This document shows positions 21,291 to 32,416 of a stretch of DNA of 64,000 nucleotides, one piece after another (the stretch's first letter is position 1; each line of letters opens with the position of its first letter). This stretch comes from Pseudofabraea citricarpa. Lineage: Eukaryota > Ascomycota > Leotiomycetes > Helotiales > Dermateaceae. A model generated the notes under the pieces. It was not told the DNA's origin and did no database searches. It saw nothing but the letters and a program-made list of their open reading frames with translations. The stretch lies in contig JAPWGK010000001.1 in the NCBI GenBank assembly GCA_029641185.1, positions 1,686,501 through 1,750,500 of the forward strand. The letters are read 5' to 3'. The translations under genes and the position numbers were made by a program.

Positions 21291-23237
21291 CCCAAATTTA
21301 GAGCAAGGGAGAAGCTGACGGAGCCCTTTGCACCAATGAGGCGCTGGCATCTGCGCATCGGCCGGGGCAGCCACTACTGGCGGGATCTAAATGGAACACC
21401 CCCGTGCTGTTGACCACCGTCCAGGTTCCACTTCGTCTGTTACAAGTAGGATTCTGTTTGCGTCGCCTGCCACCCTTGGTATGGGCCTCGTCAGAAGAGG
21501 AATCTGCTGGAAAGTCAGTTCATAAAGTTGTGTTTCAGTGGAATCTTGTGCTCTCCCGTGCACAAGTGTGATTCGCCTGGCCGGAGTCCTGGAGTCCTGG
21601 AGTTCTGGAGTTCACTTTCTGGACGATCAGCCTAGACAAAAGGAGGTGAGGTGGTGGCGAGCGAGCACAGAATCATCTGGATAAAAGGAGAAGGGAAATC
21701 GGCAGAAGCACAAAGGTAAAAAGGCAACCAAGGGGGGTCTTCTGTCTGTATAGACCTTGCAGAAGAAAGAATAGGCAGCTCAAAAGGTACACAGAGATAC
21801 ACAAATACATCCATCCACAACTTCTTACCTAGGTACCTTACTTACTATCGTACTGCTCGCCCTTACTCAGCGCTGCATGCCTCGTACCCGTCCCCGTCCT
21901 TCTGACTTTCGCCAATGATGGGCCGGCGATGCCCCCTAAACTCACTTGCAGCCTCCTTGCGCCAATATCATTCTTGTCGTCCTCACATAAGATGCTCTTG
22001 TTCTCCTTGGTTGCTCGTCTCTCCTCGACAAGTGCCTAGAGATGGCGACTTTCCTAACTTGGCTCTTCATGCGTGTCTGGTGGCCCCCTAACTTCTTACC
22101 TGATCATCGCATCACAAGATCCGAAAGCTACAGTGACTGTACCGCAAGCCCGGCTGGAAATACGCTTCACAAGTTGAACCACGACCCCGAGTTCATCAAT
22201 CCACGGCTAAAGTCAAATTCTTCGTAGCATCCCGCCCCCCCTCAATCTGCGGTCGAGTATCACATTGCTATTAGAAATTTATTTGATAGAATGACAGACG
22301 GATGGATGTTCGCATCGACGGCAGCCCATCCTCCATCATCCATGAAGAGCTCCGGCGGGTTCCATCACGCACCACAGGCTGAAAGCAGAAGGACGGAGGT
22401 TGGCTGCAGCTTGTGAAGCCTCCTGGTCTGGTTTGGTCTGGGGGAGTAATCCGTAATCCATCATCCATCATCCTCATCCTCGCCAACTTCCCTTACGAGT
22501 AATGGCTAAGCGGCCTGCATGAACCGCTGAGGTTTGGCTAGTAGAAGTATGTTTGCACGACGCACTACTGTAGAACAATAAATCTTTGACCAAGAAAGTT
22601 TCCACCTCTCGTCCGTCCGGAAGCATGCGTGCGGTCAGATGAAAAGCTTCGTGGTATTATTCATAGGTGGACCGTTCCGAGCTCTGTCCTCGACTCCTCG
22701 AGCATCCTCGAGTCGCGCATCATTCTTGCACTCGTGCCCTTCCAGTGTTACAGCCATGGCACTGCTCTGAAGCTTTCGGTATCACAAAGAGGGCAGACGC
22801 AGAGAAGGTCGAGATTGTTCCGTAGAAGTTTGTTTCCCTGTGCTGGAACACCAGCTGCGTGAGAGAAACCCTGGGTGCACGGCCGCGCGATGGATAAGGG
22901 GGGAGGGGGTCGAGTTTAAGATGTCGAGATCTGAGGACCCCCGTTTCATCTCCTGTGATCAGATGTTTCCAGAACTTTGGGGTTCGGCAGAGAACTGAGA
23001 GGCTGGGAGCATCCCCTATTATTACGGCCATCGTACTGTAAGAGAAATGGGATCCGTGATCGGGAGCCAAGATTGCATCAAGGGCACGGCCACCCGAGGA
23101 CCCTGATATCGGGGACGATTCTTGAAGTAGCACCACGTGATTGAGCACATGCTGCGCAGCGCTCAGTACTCAGGAGGACCCGAGCTTCTCTAGACGTCCC
23201 ATCCTTTATAAACCTCCTGTATGGACGTTTTCACAGG

Positions 23238-23271
23238 TGAAGAAAGAAAGAAAAAGAAAGAAAGGAAAAGG
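23238..23271. repeat. Polypurine GAAA-type simple repeat
   Basis: A run of GAAAGAAAG units and variants about 34 bases long, 245 bp upstream of the TAD2 start. Such purine/pyrimidine tracts are common in fungal promoters and leaders. Confidence 0.8.
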
Positions 23272-23516
23272 TTTATGCTAAACTAAAATCTCGTGACTCG
23301 CAAGCAAAATGCCTTCCCTAGCGCTGATTGGAGCATTCCACTTATTTTTGATTCGGGCCAACTCAAAATTCCCAAGCATGACTATCCCAACCCTAAATTC
23401 TAGTGCCCAGTCAAACAGAAATACAGATACGCTATTCACTAACTCTGAACGGCACAGTATTCATAACCCATTTTGGCATAAACTTTTACCTTATTAAAAG
23501 GTCAGAAAAAGTCAGT

Positions 23517-24333
23517 ATGACTCCTGAGCCAAGCGATACCGAAGCTATGCTCCAGTGGAAGAAAGACGAGATGGGTGAAGAAGAGAGATCCATTCATCTC
23601 GGATTCATGCGGGAGGCTTTGGCCATGGTTAGTCTTTTCTTCTCAATCTCTGAACGTGCCACAACATTATAATCTACAAAGACTTACATAAATTAGGGAG
23701 AGTTGGCTATAAAGTCAGATGAGACACCTGTAGGATGTATCTTTGTCCATAAAGGACTCATTATAGGTCGTGGGATGAATGCCACAAACCGAACAATGAA
23801 TGGGACCAGACATGCAGAGTTCATGGCCATTTCCGAGATACTGTCACTGACAGTTCCGGAAGATGTAGCAGAGGAACCAGAAAGTGATGACCCAGCTAGA
23901 AGCAAGAAGAAATACGGCCCTGAAATCTTGAAAGAGTGTGACCTGTATGTTACTGTTGAGCCCTGTATCATGTGTGCAAGCCTCCTCAGACAGTTTGGCA
24001 TCCGGAAGGTCTACTATGGGGCGACCAACGAGAAATTTGGAGGTACGGGTGGGGTTTTGAATATCCACAAGGCAAACGGAGCTCCAGAGATGGAAGAGCC
24101 AAGGGCGAAATCAGATGATGACTATGAAGTTAGCGGAGGATGGATGAGGGAGGAAGCCATCCTGCTCTTAAGAAGATTCTACGTGCAAGAGAATGGGAGA
24201 GGCAAGTTAATTATATTGCTCACAACAACTCCAACTAATATCCTCTCTAGCACCAGAACCAAGAAAAAGAAAGGACAGGACAGTAAAGTTAGAGGTAGAG
24301 CCTGCACCAAGCGAGAAGGTGCGAGAAATCTAA
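23517..24333 (+). CDS. tad2: tRNA-specific adenosine deaminase subunit TAD2
   Basis: Three exons join in phase: 23517-23627, 23697-24201 and 24251-24333, giving 232 residues. TAD2 is the catalytic subunit that, with TAD3, converts adenosine 34 to inosine in the anticodon of several tRNAs. The deaminase zinc motif is complete: H76-A-E78 (TRHAEF, with E78 the proton shuttle) and P126-C127-x2-C130 (VEPCIMCASLL). ETPVGCIFV and the NEKFGGTGGVL loop are also typical. An insert of about 25 charged residues lies between the two halves. The second intron starts with GC (GCAAGT) and ends CTCTAG after a CTAAT branch site; without it the frame runs into low-quality sequence, with it the protein ends in a basic tail (APEPRKRKDR). 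I chose ATG 23517 because upstream in-frame sequence is not conserved-looking. Confidence 0.93.
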
Positions 24334-24592
24334 ATCAAGATTCTCTTTTTCAGACACGCATATACCACACGCTTCCGGATCGAGAAATTTTGATAGGTTT
24401 TTCCGTGGACTCAGGTTTGGCTGCTGGTCTGAGATTCACCGGCCCCAGCACGATTTCCCGAATTTCTCACAATATCGGCATTCATTGTCCACAAACCATC
24501 TCACAAACCACCTTACACACCACAATCCCACCATCCGCAGACTTTCACGAGAACTCGACCTTGTTTCACAATACGCGGATTATACCTAAACC

Positions 24593-25504
24593 ATGGATTT
24601 TCCAGATGATCAAGTAGCCGATGCTTGCTCCCAGCTTTCTCTGGTGAATAACAACATGGCACCGCCGTCGAAGCCTGGTTACGAAGATGACGTGCAGGCA
24701 ATCTCTTTCAATCAGATGCCCAGCAATATCAACATTCCCCAGAGCATGACCAGCAACATCTTCGCAACGCACATCAGCAATACCACTGCTGTGCCAGCTG
24801 CTCACAACCCGTACACTACCAGCTTCCATAGCAGCTTCCAGCCTTTGCCAGATTCCATCTGTGGTGACTATGGCTTCATCGAGAGATCATCCCTAGGTCC
24901 CTTCAAGTCCTTCAAAGAAGCACTACCATCAGCCCAGCTTTCCAATACCTCGATCTCTCCCGTTGGAATCAGCAGTGGCCCCTGCCAATTCTTCCTTCGC
25001 CAAAAGTTTGGCGCTGGACTTGCTCATGCCCACGATCCCACATCGAAGGTTACCACCGAAGTGGAGGGCGTTCCAAAGCCAGTCAAACCACATTGCATCC
25101 AGGGACCATATTGTAATGACCGCCTTACCGCGTATGCCAGCAAACTGGACCTCAGAGATCCCAACATACCCTCGGCTAGACAGGCAACAACCAAGGACGT
25201 CAAAACTTGCATAGCAGAGAACAAGGCCAAGCTCAAGTCCACCAGACGCAGCAAACGCAAGAGCACCAAGCAGCTTAAGTTTCTTCAAGAGGGAAGACTT
25301 TGTCATCGGTTGAGGCGAACGAGCCTGGATGATAAGGATTGCAATGATAGAGGTCCCAAGACGGTGAAGGTCACCAAGGATGGCGTCACCAAGACCATGA
25401 GCAAGGGCCAAGCAAAGAGACAACGCAAGCAGGCTAAGAAAGCTCAAGAGTGCGGATACCTTTCAAAGTTTGATAGCACCAGCATGCAAATCGACGAGCA
25501 GTAA
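24593..25504 (+). CDS. Hypothetical basic protein
   Basis: An intronless frame of 303 residues with a good start context (ACCATGG). The N-terminal half is Asn/Ser/Pro/Gln-rich and probably disordered. A middle segment (SSGPCQFFLRQKFGAG, KPHCIQGPYCNDRLTAY) has several cysteines. The C-terminal third is strongly basic with clustered Lys/Arg (KSTRRSKRKSTKQLKF, KGQAKRQRKQAKKAQ), resembling nuclear-localisation or nucleic-acid-binding segments. No signal peptide or membrane span. I recognise no named domain. It starts 259 bp after TAD2 on the same strand. Confidence 0.75.
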   Translation: MDFPDDQVADACSQLSLVNNNMAPPSKPGYEDDVQAISFNQMPSNINIPQSMTSNIFATHISNTTAVPAAHNPYTTSFHSSFQPLPDSICGDYGFIERSSLGPFKSFKEALPSAQLSNTSISPVGISSGPCQFFLRQKFGAGLAHAHDPTSKVTTEVEGVPKPVKPHCIQGPYCNDRLTAYASKLDLRDPNIPSARQATTKDVKTCIAENKAKLKSTRRSKRKSTKQLKFLQEGRLCHRLRRTSLDDKDCNDRGPKTVKVTKDGVTKTMSKGQAKRQRKQAKKAQECGYLSKFDSTSMQIDEQ

Positions 25505-26101
25505 GTAAGCTGAACCTCTTATCTTGTAAGTGTAGCTTCTCACTCTCAACGTCTGTCTGGCTTGGCCCTCCAACACCCATAAGCTATGGCGATAAAGTTA
25601 TAGTGTTACATCAGGTCCACCTTGATGACTACCGGCCGTTCCCACGTCACTTGTTCTAGCATTTGTTTGAGAAACCACTTGCTGACTTTTGGAAAGGAGA
25701 CGTTAGACTAGGCTCGGAACACGTTAGAGCAAGTCGAAAGGTTTTTTAGCCTTCAGCTGAACCTATGTGACTTAGCTTTACTATTGATGAATGGGAATGG
25801 TTTGGTATGAGCGAATTTGAAAGGCCATTTGGCTAAGCGTGTAGCCTCACTTATACCCCTGGCACTTGTTTTGCATGCGAGAATAGACGAGATGAACGGA
25901 AAGATGGCCTGGTATCGATGCCAGGACCTGGATACACACATTTGAGTACGTCAGATTTTAGAACAAAGGGACAAGAGTGTTCTTGAAGAATCAATACTCC
26001 ATTGTGATCAGCCCAAATACACTTTCCGAAGTATCCCAATATGTACAATGCACTCCAGTCCCTCCTCCACCCAATCAAGCATCCCCCATTTATAAGCACA
26101 T
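25505..26101. other. Intergenic, convergent 3' ends
   Basis: Between the basic orphan gene and the complex I subunit gene. No coding signal is supported. Confidence 0.6.
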
Positions 26102-26847
26102 TTAAGCACCTGATTTCTCGGCCTCCAACTCCCTCTCCGCAGCGCGATAGTACTTGGCGGTATCGACTCCATGCTGGTTGTGGTTGACAAAGTTGAACCA
26201 TGGGATAACATGGGAAAAGATACCCGTATATCTCGAGTTTCTCGAGGCCACTCCCTGCAAGTACGGGCTCAAGCTGCTCTCTCCATACAATGGCTGTCCC
26301 GTCTTGACCTTCGTGACCATCTCCTTCATATCCATCTCGATCTCGCGGCCGTTTTCCCTCCATCCGTAAAAGCGCACTGTGAAGCAGAAAAGCAAATCAG
26401 AAAAATACCCAGAGCCTGTCAGGTGTGAGGGGTTGGACTAACGTATCGAGCGCTGGTAGAACATGATGAACCCAAATCCTAGGCCAATAGCTCCCGAGAG
26501 ACGCATGATGGGTGCGAATCCTCCCTTTCCTACGTACGAAGGTGTGAACTTTTCCATGACTAGCATGGCGGTTGGTATTGAAGCTCCCCAGCCGGCTCCG
26601 ACAGCATAATCGATAGGCCGAGCATATCCAATTACTCTCTTAAAATGTCTATTCAGGTCAGTAAGATGAGGGCGGGTGAGGAGAGGAATCGAAGGGGCCA
26701 GGGACATACGGGTCACTGTCGATGAGCTAGGAGGGGAAGTTGATTAGCCTTCTGCTTGAACAGCCCGGGGGAGATCCGGATACGTACAGGGTATTTTGAA
26801 TCGACTGTCTTTGCTGGCACAAACTGCCGCTGCTCGGTGTTGGACAT
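26102..26847 (-). CDS. NADH:ubiquinone oxidoreductase (complex I) 21-kDa subunit
   Basis: Four exons join in phase: 26847-26788, 26726-26710 (a 17-nt microexon), 26648-26443 and 26376-26102, giving 185 residues (about 21 kDa). It is an accessory subunit of mitochondrial complex I in fungi. The N-terminal family block is SKYPLIDSDPHFKRVIGYARP, which is only continuous if the microexon is included, followed by a Gly-rich membrane-spanning part (GKGGFAPIMRLSGAIGLGFG). The C-terminal family block has FYGWRENGREIEMDMKEM, GQPLYGESSLSPYLQGVA and WFNFVNHNQHGVDTAKYY. There is no obvious cleavable presequence, as expected for this subunit. It is divergent from csm3. Confidence 0.95.
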
Positions 26848-27118
26848 TTCGACGGTCCAATGGCTGCCAATTGGGATTTCAACTTGCTTTGGGCTTTTCG
26901 GATGTCGTTCAACCTTGAAGCTCGTCAGTCGTGAATGCACAGACCATCAAAACCTTTGGTGCCTGACAGATTATGCTTGATGCCTCGTCACGTCTACCCG
27001 TCTCGAGACGCGTAAAGGGCCGCAACTTCTTCAGAGACCTTAAACCAGGACGAGATTAACTGCTCATTTCTGTATTACGACGTGCTAAGCTTTCAATTGG
27101 TCTCTTTTTTACACCGGC
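26848..27118. promoter_or_regulatory. Shared divergent promoter of complex I subunit and csm3
   Basis: The 271 bp lie between two head-to-head start codons. No specific element was identified; the role follows from position. Confidence 0.45.
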
Positions 27119-28160
27119 ATGTCTTCTGCAACAAGGCCGCTCGCCACAGGCGGACCTTCAGCTGGTGGTGACGACCTAGATGATCTGTTTGACTATGATA
27201 TTGGAGGAGAGGATGATCCGTTCAGCGAAAATTTCAAGTCAACTGCTGCACCGCCAAAGAAATCTGCAGAAGCAAGCAAGGAAAGAGATGCGGGTGACGG
27301 ATTAGGTCTTGATGCGGAAGTTGAAGTCACCAAGAAGGCGAGAGTTCCCAGGGTGAAACTGGATGAGCATAAGTGAGCTGTACCGAGGAAAGATTTAATG
27401 ATTATTCTTTGCTAATATGAGGGCAGATTATTGTCAGCTGCAGGTATCCCAAAATTGCGAAAGAGGGCGAAGGACCATTTGAAATTCAAGGGAAAGGGCC
27501 ATGAAGTACGACAAATGCATCCTCGAAGTTGACTAAATTACTGACTCGAATTAGTTCTCCGACGCAGCTAAGCTTCTCGCATTCTACCAGCTCTGGCTCG
27601 ATGATTTATTCCCTAAAGCACGATTCCTCGATGCTCTAGCAATGGTGGAGAAAATGGGACACAAGAAGCAAATGCAAAATATGCGGATGGAATGGATCAA
27701 TGAAGGAAAGCCACGGCCATCAGTATATGAGGACTCTCTATTTGAAGAGCCCACTCTTCCGCCACGAGAGAACGGAGAGAGAGCGCAGACCGCTCCTAGA
27801 ATCGCACCAATATTCGAGAAATCGACAACTGAGAGACCAAAAACTCCCGATCACCCTCCGGATGAGGAGATGGACGATTTATATGATGCTACTCCACGAC
27901 CTACTAAACAAATACAACCAGCTGGGGATCAACCTACTTCGATATTCGGTGGAGGAAGCTCGATATTTGGACCCCAAAAAACGCCCGTGGAAGATGGACC
28001 ACCAGATGACGATTTAGATGCGCTCGACGCTTTGTTGGCAGAAGAAGAGGAAATTATGAAGACGAAGAGTGCTCCTTCTGCACCAAAACCAACAGCGCCC
28101 CCAGCAGACAATTTTGATGATGAGATGGAAGCTATGGCTGATATGGATGATATGTGGTGA
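27119..28160 (+). CDS. csm3: Replication fork protection component Csm3/Swi3 (TIPIN homologue)
   Basis: Three exons join in phase: 27119-27372, 27427-27505 and 27555-28160, giving 312 residues. Csm3/Swi3 pairs with Tof1/Swi1 (TIMELESS) at replication forks and supports the S-phase checkpoint (family knowledge). The Swi3 domain is at about residues 80-165: KLLSAAGIPKLRKRAKDHL, FSDAAKLLAFYQLWLDDLFP and DALAMVEKMGHKKQMQNMR. The N-terminus is acidic and Gly-rich (GGDDLDDLFDYDIGGEDD). The tail is acidic and proline-rich, ending MEAMADMDDMW. Introns are 54 and 49 nt. Ski2 follows on the same strand 282 bp downstream. Confidence 0.94.
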
Positions 28161-28442
28161 TGGAGGGGTAATGGAAGGTTAGGATTTTAAATTTGCAGCA
28201 TTGCATGGCGTTCATGGCGAGACATAGGATCAACGGGTTCGAGATAATGAGATAATGAACTAAAAAAAAAATCGAAATTATATAAAGTCAAGAATACCGT
28301 GAGCAGTTGCCCTTCTCCATGGCGGGGTATGAGTGTGTGGAATCGCGTAATTTTGATGACGCTGTACTTCTCCATGTACATCCCTCTTTCCTCTTAACAC
28401 CACATCAACTTTCCTGCGCCGAGCTAGGAGACTGCCGTACCT

Positions 28443-31400
28443 ATGGCAGACAGTCTTGTCACTGCTCTGGAAAGAGTGCATATCGATAATAATGCAACGG
28501 ACAGCGCAGATGACGATTGGATCGACCATATTCTGGATGAGCAGCGGCCGCGCAAACGAGCAAAGCAAGAGCCAGAGGGCCTCAAGCGCGAGCTGGAGCA
28601 GAAATACCTCACGCCCTCTACTTCCTTCTCAGCGGAATGGCTAAACAAGCTGCAACAGTAAGATAGCTATCTGCATTGCTTGACTTATCCATTGACCTTG
28701 TTGAACCAGGCGGTGGGATGCCCCAGTTGACTACACAACCCTGTTCAAGCTTGCTCCCACACAGACACGTACGATCACCCGGTTTACAAGAGAAGGTCTG
28801 GAGGGAAGAGTCACTGGGTACAAGGAAGTTACGGTTCCTGCGAACAGCGCAACGGCGAAGAATTCTACGTCTTTTCTACGGAAGCCTGCGAATCGAGCAG
28901 ATTTTGTGAGAGGTGCTGCAGGATTCTTTCCTTTCGCGCCAGGTGGACTTGAAGGCGTAGAGGCAGCTGCGGCGCTTGAAGAGCAAGCTATCAAGAATGA
29001 GACTTCTGCTGCTGGAGCATCTAAGCTCGAGAGGGTCATCAACTTCAGTGGGGAGGGCGGACTACTAGAGATTGCGCCAGGGCTCAGTAGAGGTCTCAAT
29101 TTCACGAAAAAAGAGTCTGATACGGATGACAAAGATGCTGAGGATATCGAGAACGTTCTGGAAGAGGATCCTGAAGACGAGCTTGCACAAGATACCAGAG
29201 AAAACGCAGCAGGCTCAGGCGATTCTGCCGAGTCTTCAGAAGCAGACGGGGAAGATGATATTGACTCCATGTTGCCAGTGGAATTTCCCGCCCTTGAGCC
29301 TCATGGTGTTCTGGCTGCTTCCAGCGCAAAACGTGGGGGTAGGGAGTGGGCACACATGGTTGATGTCAAGAGAGAAATTACGAATTTCCGAGAATTGGTT
29401 CCTGACATGGCTAGAGAATGGCCGTTTGAGCTGGATACTTTCCAGAAAGAGGCAGTTTACCATCTTGAGAACGGTGACTCGGTATTTGTTGCTGCTCACA
29501 CCTCTGCTGGAAAGACAGTTGTCGCCGAATACGCCATAGCTCTCGCAGCTAAGCACATGACAAAGGCCATCTACACATCTCCGATCAAGGCTCTCAGTAA
29601 TCAAAAGTTCAGAGACTTTCGAGAAATCTTTGACGAGGTTGGTATTTTGACTGGAGATGTCCAAATCTCTCCCGAGGCAAGCTGCTTGATCATGACTACA
29701 GAAATTCTGCGAAGTATGCTTTACAGAGGAGCAGATCTCATTCGAGATGTAGAGTTTGTGATTTTTGATGAAGTACATTACGTCAATGATTTGGAACGAG
29801 GAGTTGTGTGGGAAGAGGTCATCATCATGTTACCAGAACATGTTACCCTAATTTTGTTATCTGCTACAGTTCCCAACACTTACGAGTTCGCCTCGTGGGT
29901 TGGAAGAACAAAGCACAAGGATATCTATGTCATTTCTACACCCAAGCGGCCTGTGCCGTTGGAACATTATCTGTGGGCAGATAAAGGAATCCATAAAATT
30001 GTTGATGCCGAGAAGAGGTTCATCGAAAAGGGATGGAAATCAGCGAATGATGTTCTCAGTGGCCGCGATAAGGTCAAAGCCTTACCACCGCCCGAACCGT
30101 CTTCTGGAGGGCGTGGAGGTGGAAACGCCCGAGGAGGTAGAGGTCAGAATCAGCGAGGAGGGCAGCCGAGAGGCGGTGGTCAACAGAGAGGAGGCGCGCA
30201 ACGTGGGGGTGCACCTCAGAGAGGTCGTGGTGGTCCGCCTCGTGCAAGCCACGCCCCTGGACATATGGGTCAACGAGGCGGCAGACAAGGTGGTCGGACT
30301 TCAGCTGCCCAGGACAAGACTTTGTGGGTTCATCTTGTACAGTTCCTGAAGAAGGAGACCCTATTACCAGCCTGTATCTTCGTCTTCTCCAAGAAACGCT
30401 GCGAAGAGAATGCGGACGCGCTCAGCAACCAGGATTTTTGCACGGCAACAGAGAAGAGTGCTATTCACATGATCATTGAAAAGTCAATAGCACGACTCAA
30501 ACCTGAGGACCGTCTCTTACCACAGATTGTGCGTCTCCGTGATCTTCTAGGCAGAGGAATCGCAGTACATCATGGTGGGTTACTACCTATTGTGAAGGAA
30601 GTGGTCGAAATGCTCTTTGCACAAACTTTGGTAAAGGTTCTCTTTGCAACAGAGACTTTTGCTATGGGTTTGAACTTGCCAACACGTACTGTAGTATTCT
30701 CTGGTTACCGAAAACATGATGGCCATTCTTTCCGTAATCTTCTACCTGGCGAGTATACTCAGATGGCTGGAAGAGCAGGTCGTCGTGGTCTAGATACTGT
30801 TGGATCAGTCATCATAGTTGCACCTGGTGGCGGAGAAGCTCCGCCAGTTACAGAGTTGCGTCAAATGATTCTTGGTGAACCTTCAAAACTTCGGTCTCAA
30901 TTCAGATTGACATACAACATGATACTCAATCTTCTTCGTGTTGAGGCTTTGAAGATTGAAGAAATGATCAAGAGGAGTTTCAGTGAGCATGCTACTCAAC
31001 AGCTACTTCCGGAGCATGAGAAGCAGGTGAAGATCTCTGAGGCTGATTTAGCAAAGATCAAGCGAGAACCTTGCGAAATCTGCGATGTTGATTTGGAACT
31101 ATGCCATGAGTCTGCGCAGAACTACAAGCAATACACTCTGGATCTCCATCTTGGTCTTTTGTCAACTCCGGTTGGACGAAGAATGTTTTCCAAAGGACGT
31201 CTAATAGTTTTCAACAAAGAGGGTGTTCGAACCCCAGGTATATTACTCCGTGAGGGTGCTGCTACCAGTGGAGCAGCTCCAACCCTTCATTTACTGGAGA
31301 TCAAGACCCGCCGGGATCAGAGAGATTCTACGGACTTGCTTCCATATTTGCCAAAGTACCGGAAGATGTTCACAAAACTTCCTCAATTCAAGAAGCACAT

Positions 31401-32416
31401 CTCAACCAAGACACAATTCATCCCAGTCAGTGACGTAGAGTGTGTAACACAAACTGTTGTTAAAGGTGTTCTCCCAAGCATCTTTGAGGGTGGTGATGGC
31501 TATAAGGAAGCTGTCAATGAACTATCGAGAGTTTGCACTTCGTGGGAAACTGATACCTGGAATGAAGTTGACTGGTCTCGAATCAAGGAGATCCAGTTGA
31601 GAGATATCATGTCTAAACGTAACTTAGAGGCAGCACATTCTCAGAAGTGTCGATGCCTCTCGTGTCCACAATTCTTGAAGCATGTAAGTATTTCATCTAC
31701 GCATTGTTTGGGCTTGTGTTTTCTAACAATATCAGTTTGCTATGCGTCATGATGAGTGGATTATCAAGGAGAATATCTCACAATTGAGACAATTGATGTC
31801 AGACCAAAACTTGCAACTTCTCCCAGACTATGAACAGCGTATCCAAGTCTTGAAGGATCTTGATTTCATTGACGATAGCTCGCGAGTACAATTGAAGGGG
31901 AAGGTCGCTTGTGAAATCCACTCGGCAGATGAACTTGTCCTCACCGAGCTGATCCTCGACAACGTCCTCGCAGCATACGAACCCGCCGAGATCGTCGCCC
32001 TTCTTTCAGCCTTCGTCTTCCAAGAAAAAACCGACATGGTACCTAACCTAACAGGTAACCTCGAGAATGGCATGAAAACCATCATCGAGATCTCGGAGAA
32101 GGTCAACGAGCGTCAGACATTCCATCAAGTGATCCTGTCGTCAGACGATTCCAACGACTTCGTCTCGCGTCCACGTTTCGGACTCATGGAGGTAGTCTAC
32201 GAGTGGGCGCGGGGGATGAGCTTCAAGAATATTACTGATTTGACGGATGTCCTCGAGGGGACTATCGTGAGAGTCATCACAAGATTAGATGAGACATGTC
32301 GCGAGGTCAAGAATGCTGCACGCATCATTGGTGATCCCGAACTATTTACGAAGATGCAGACTTGCCAGGAGATGATTAAGCGGGATATCACTGCTGTGGC
32401 TAGTTTGTACATGTAG
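28443..32416 (+). CDS. SKI2: Ski2 superkiller RNA helicase
   Basis: Three exons join in phase: 28443-28657, 28710-31683 and 31736-32416, giving 1,289 residues, matching yeast Ski2 (about 1,287). Ski2 is the 3'-5' RNA helicase of the Ski complex that feeds mRNA to the cytoplasmic exosome. Motif I is AHTSAGKT (about 335), motif II DEVH (about 425), motif III LLSATVP (about 455), motif VI QMAGRAGRRGLD (about 756), then the Ski2/Mtr4 arch region and the DSHCT-type C-terminal helical domain (YEWARGMSF). An Arg-Gly-Gly stretch of about 64 residues (about 538-601) lies between the two RecA domains. The acidic N-terminal region binds Ski3/Ski8 in the yeast protein. No upstream in-frame ATG is needed. 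Confidence 0.97.

Larger units (their letters stand above)
20660..23516. other. Large intergenic region, HAC1 promoter to TAD2 upstream
   Basis: About 2.9 kb with no supported gene. The HAC1-proximal part (20,880-21,320) is GC- and GT-rich, with GTGGTGGTGGTGGTCGTCG and a CCCCTACAA-type repeat on the same strand; long open frames there have low-complexity composition and are not credible. The distal part carries a purine run (23238-23271). HAC1 genes often have long leaders, so part of this is probably transcribed (inference). Confidence 0.5.

Noticed and set aside
20922..21318. Overlapping GC-rich frames of about 75-113 codons on both strands upstream of HAC1
   Set aside because: Low-complexity Gly/Trp/Pro composition caused by skewed GT-rich DNA; no domain.
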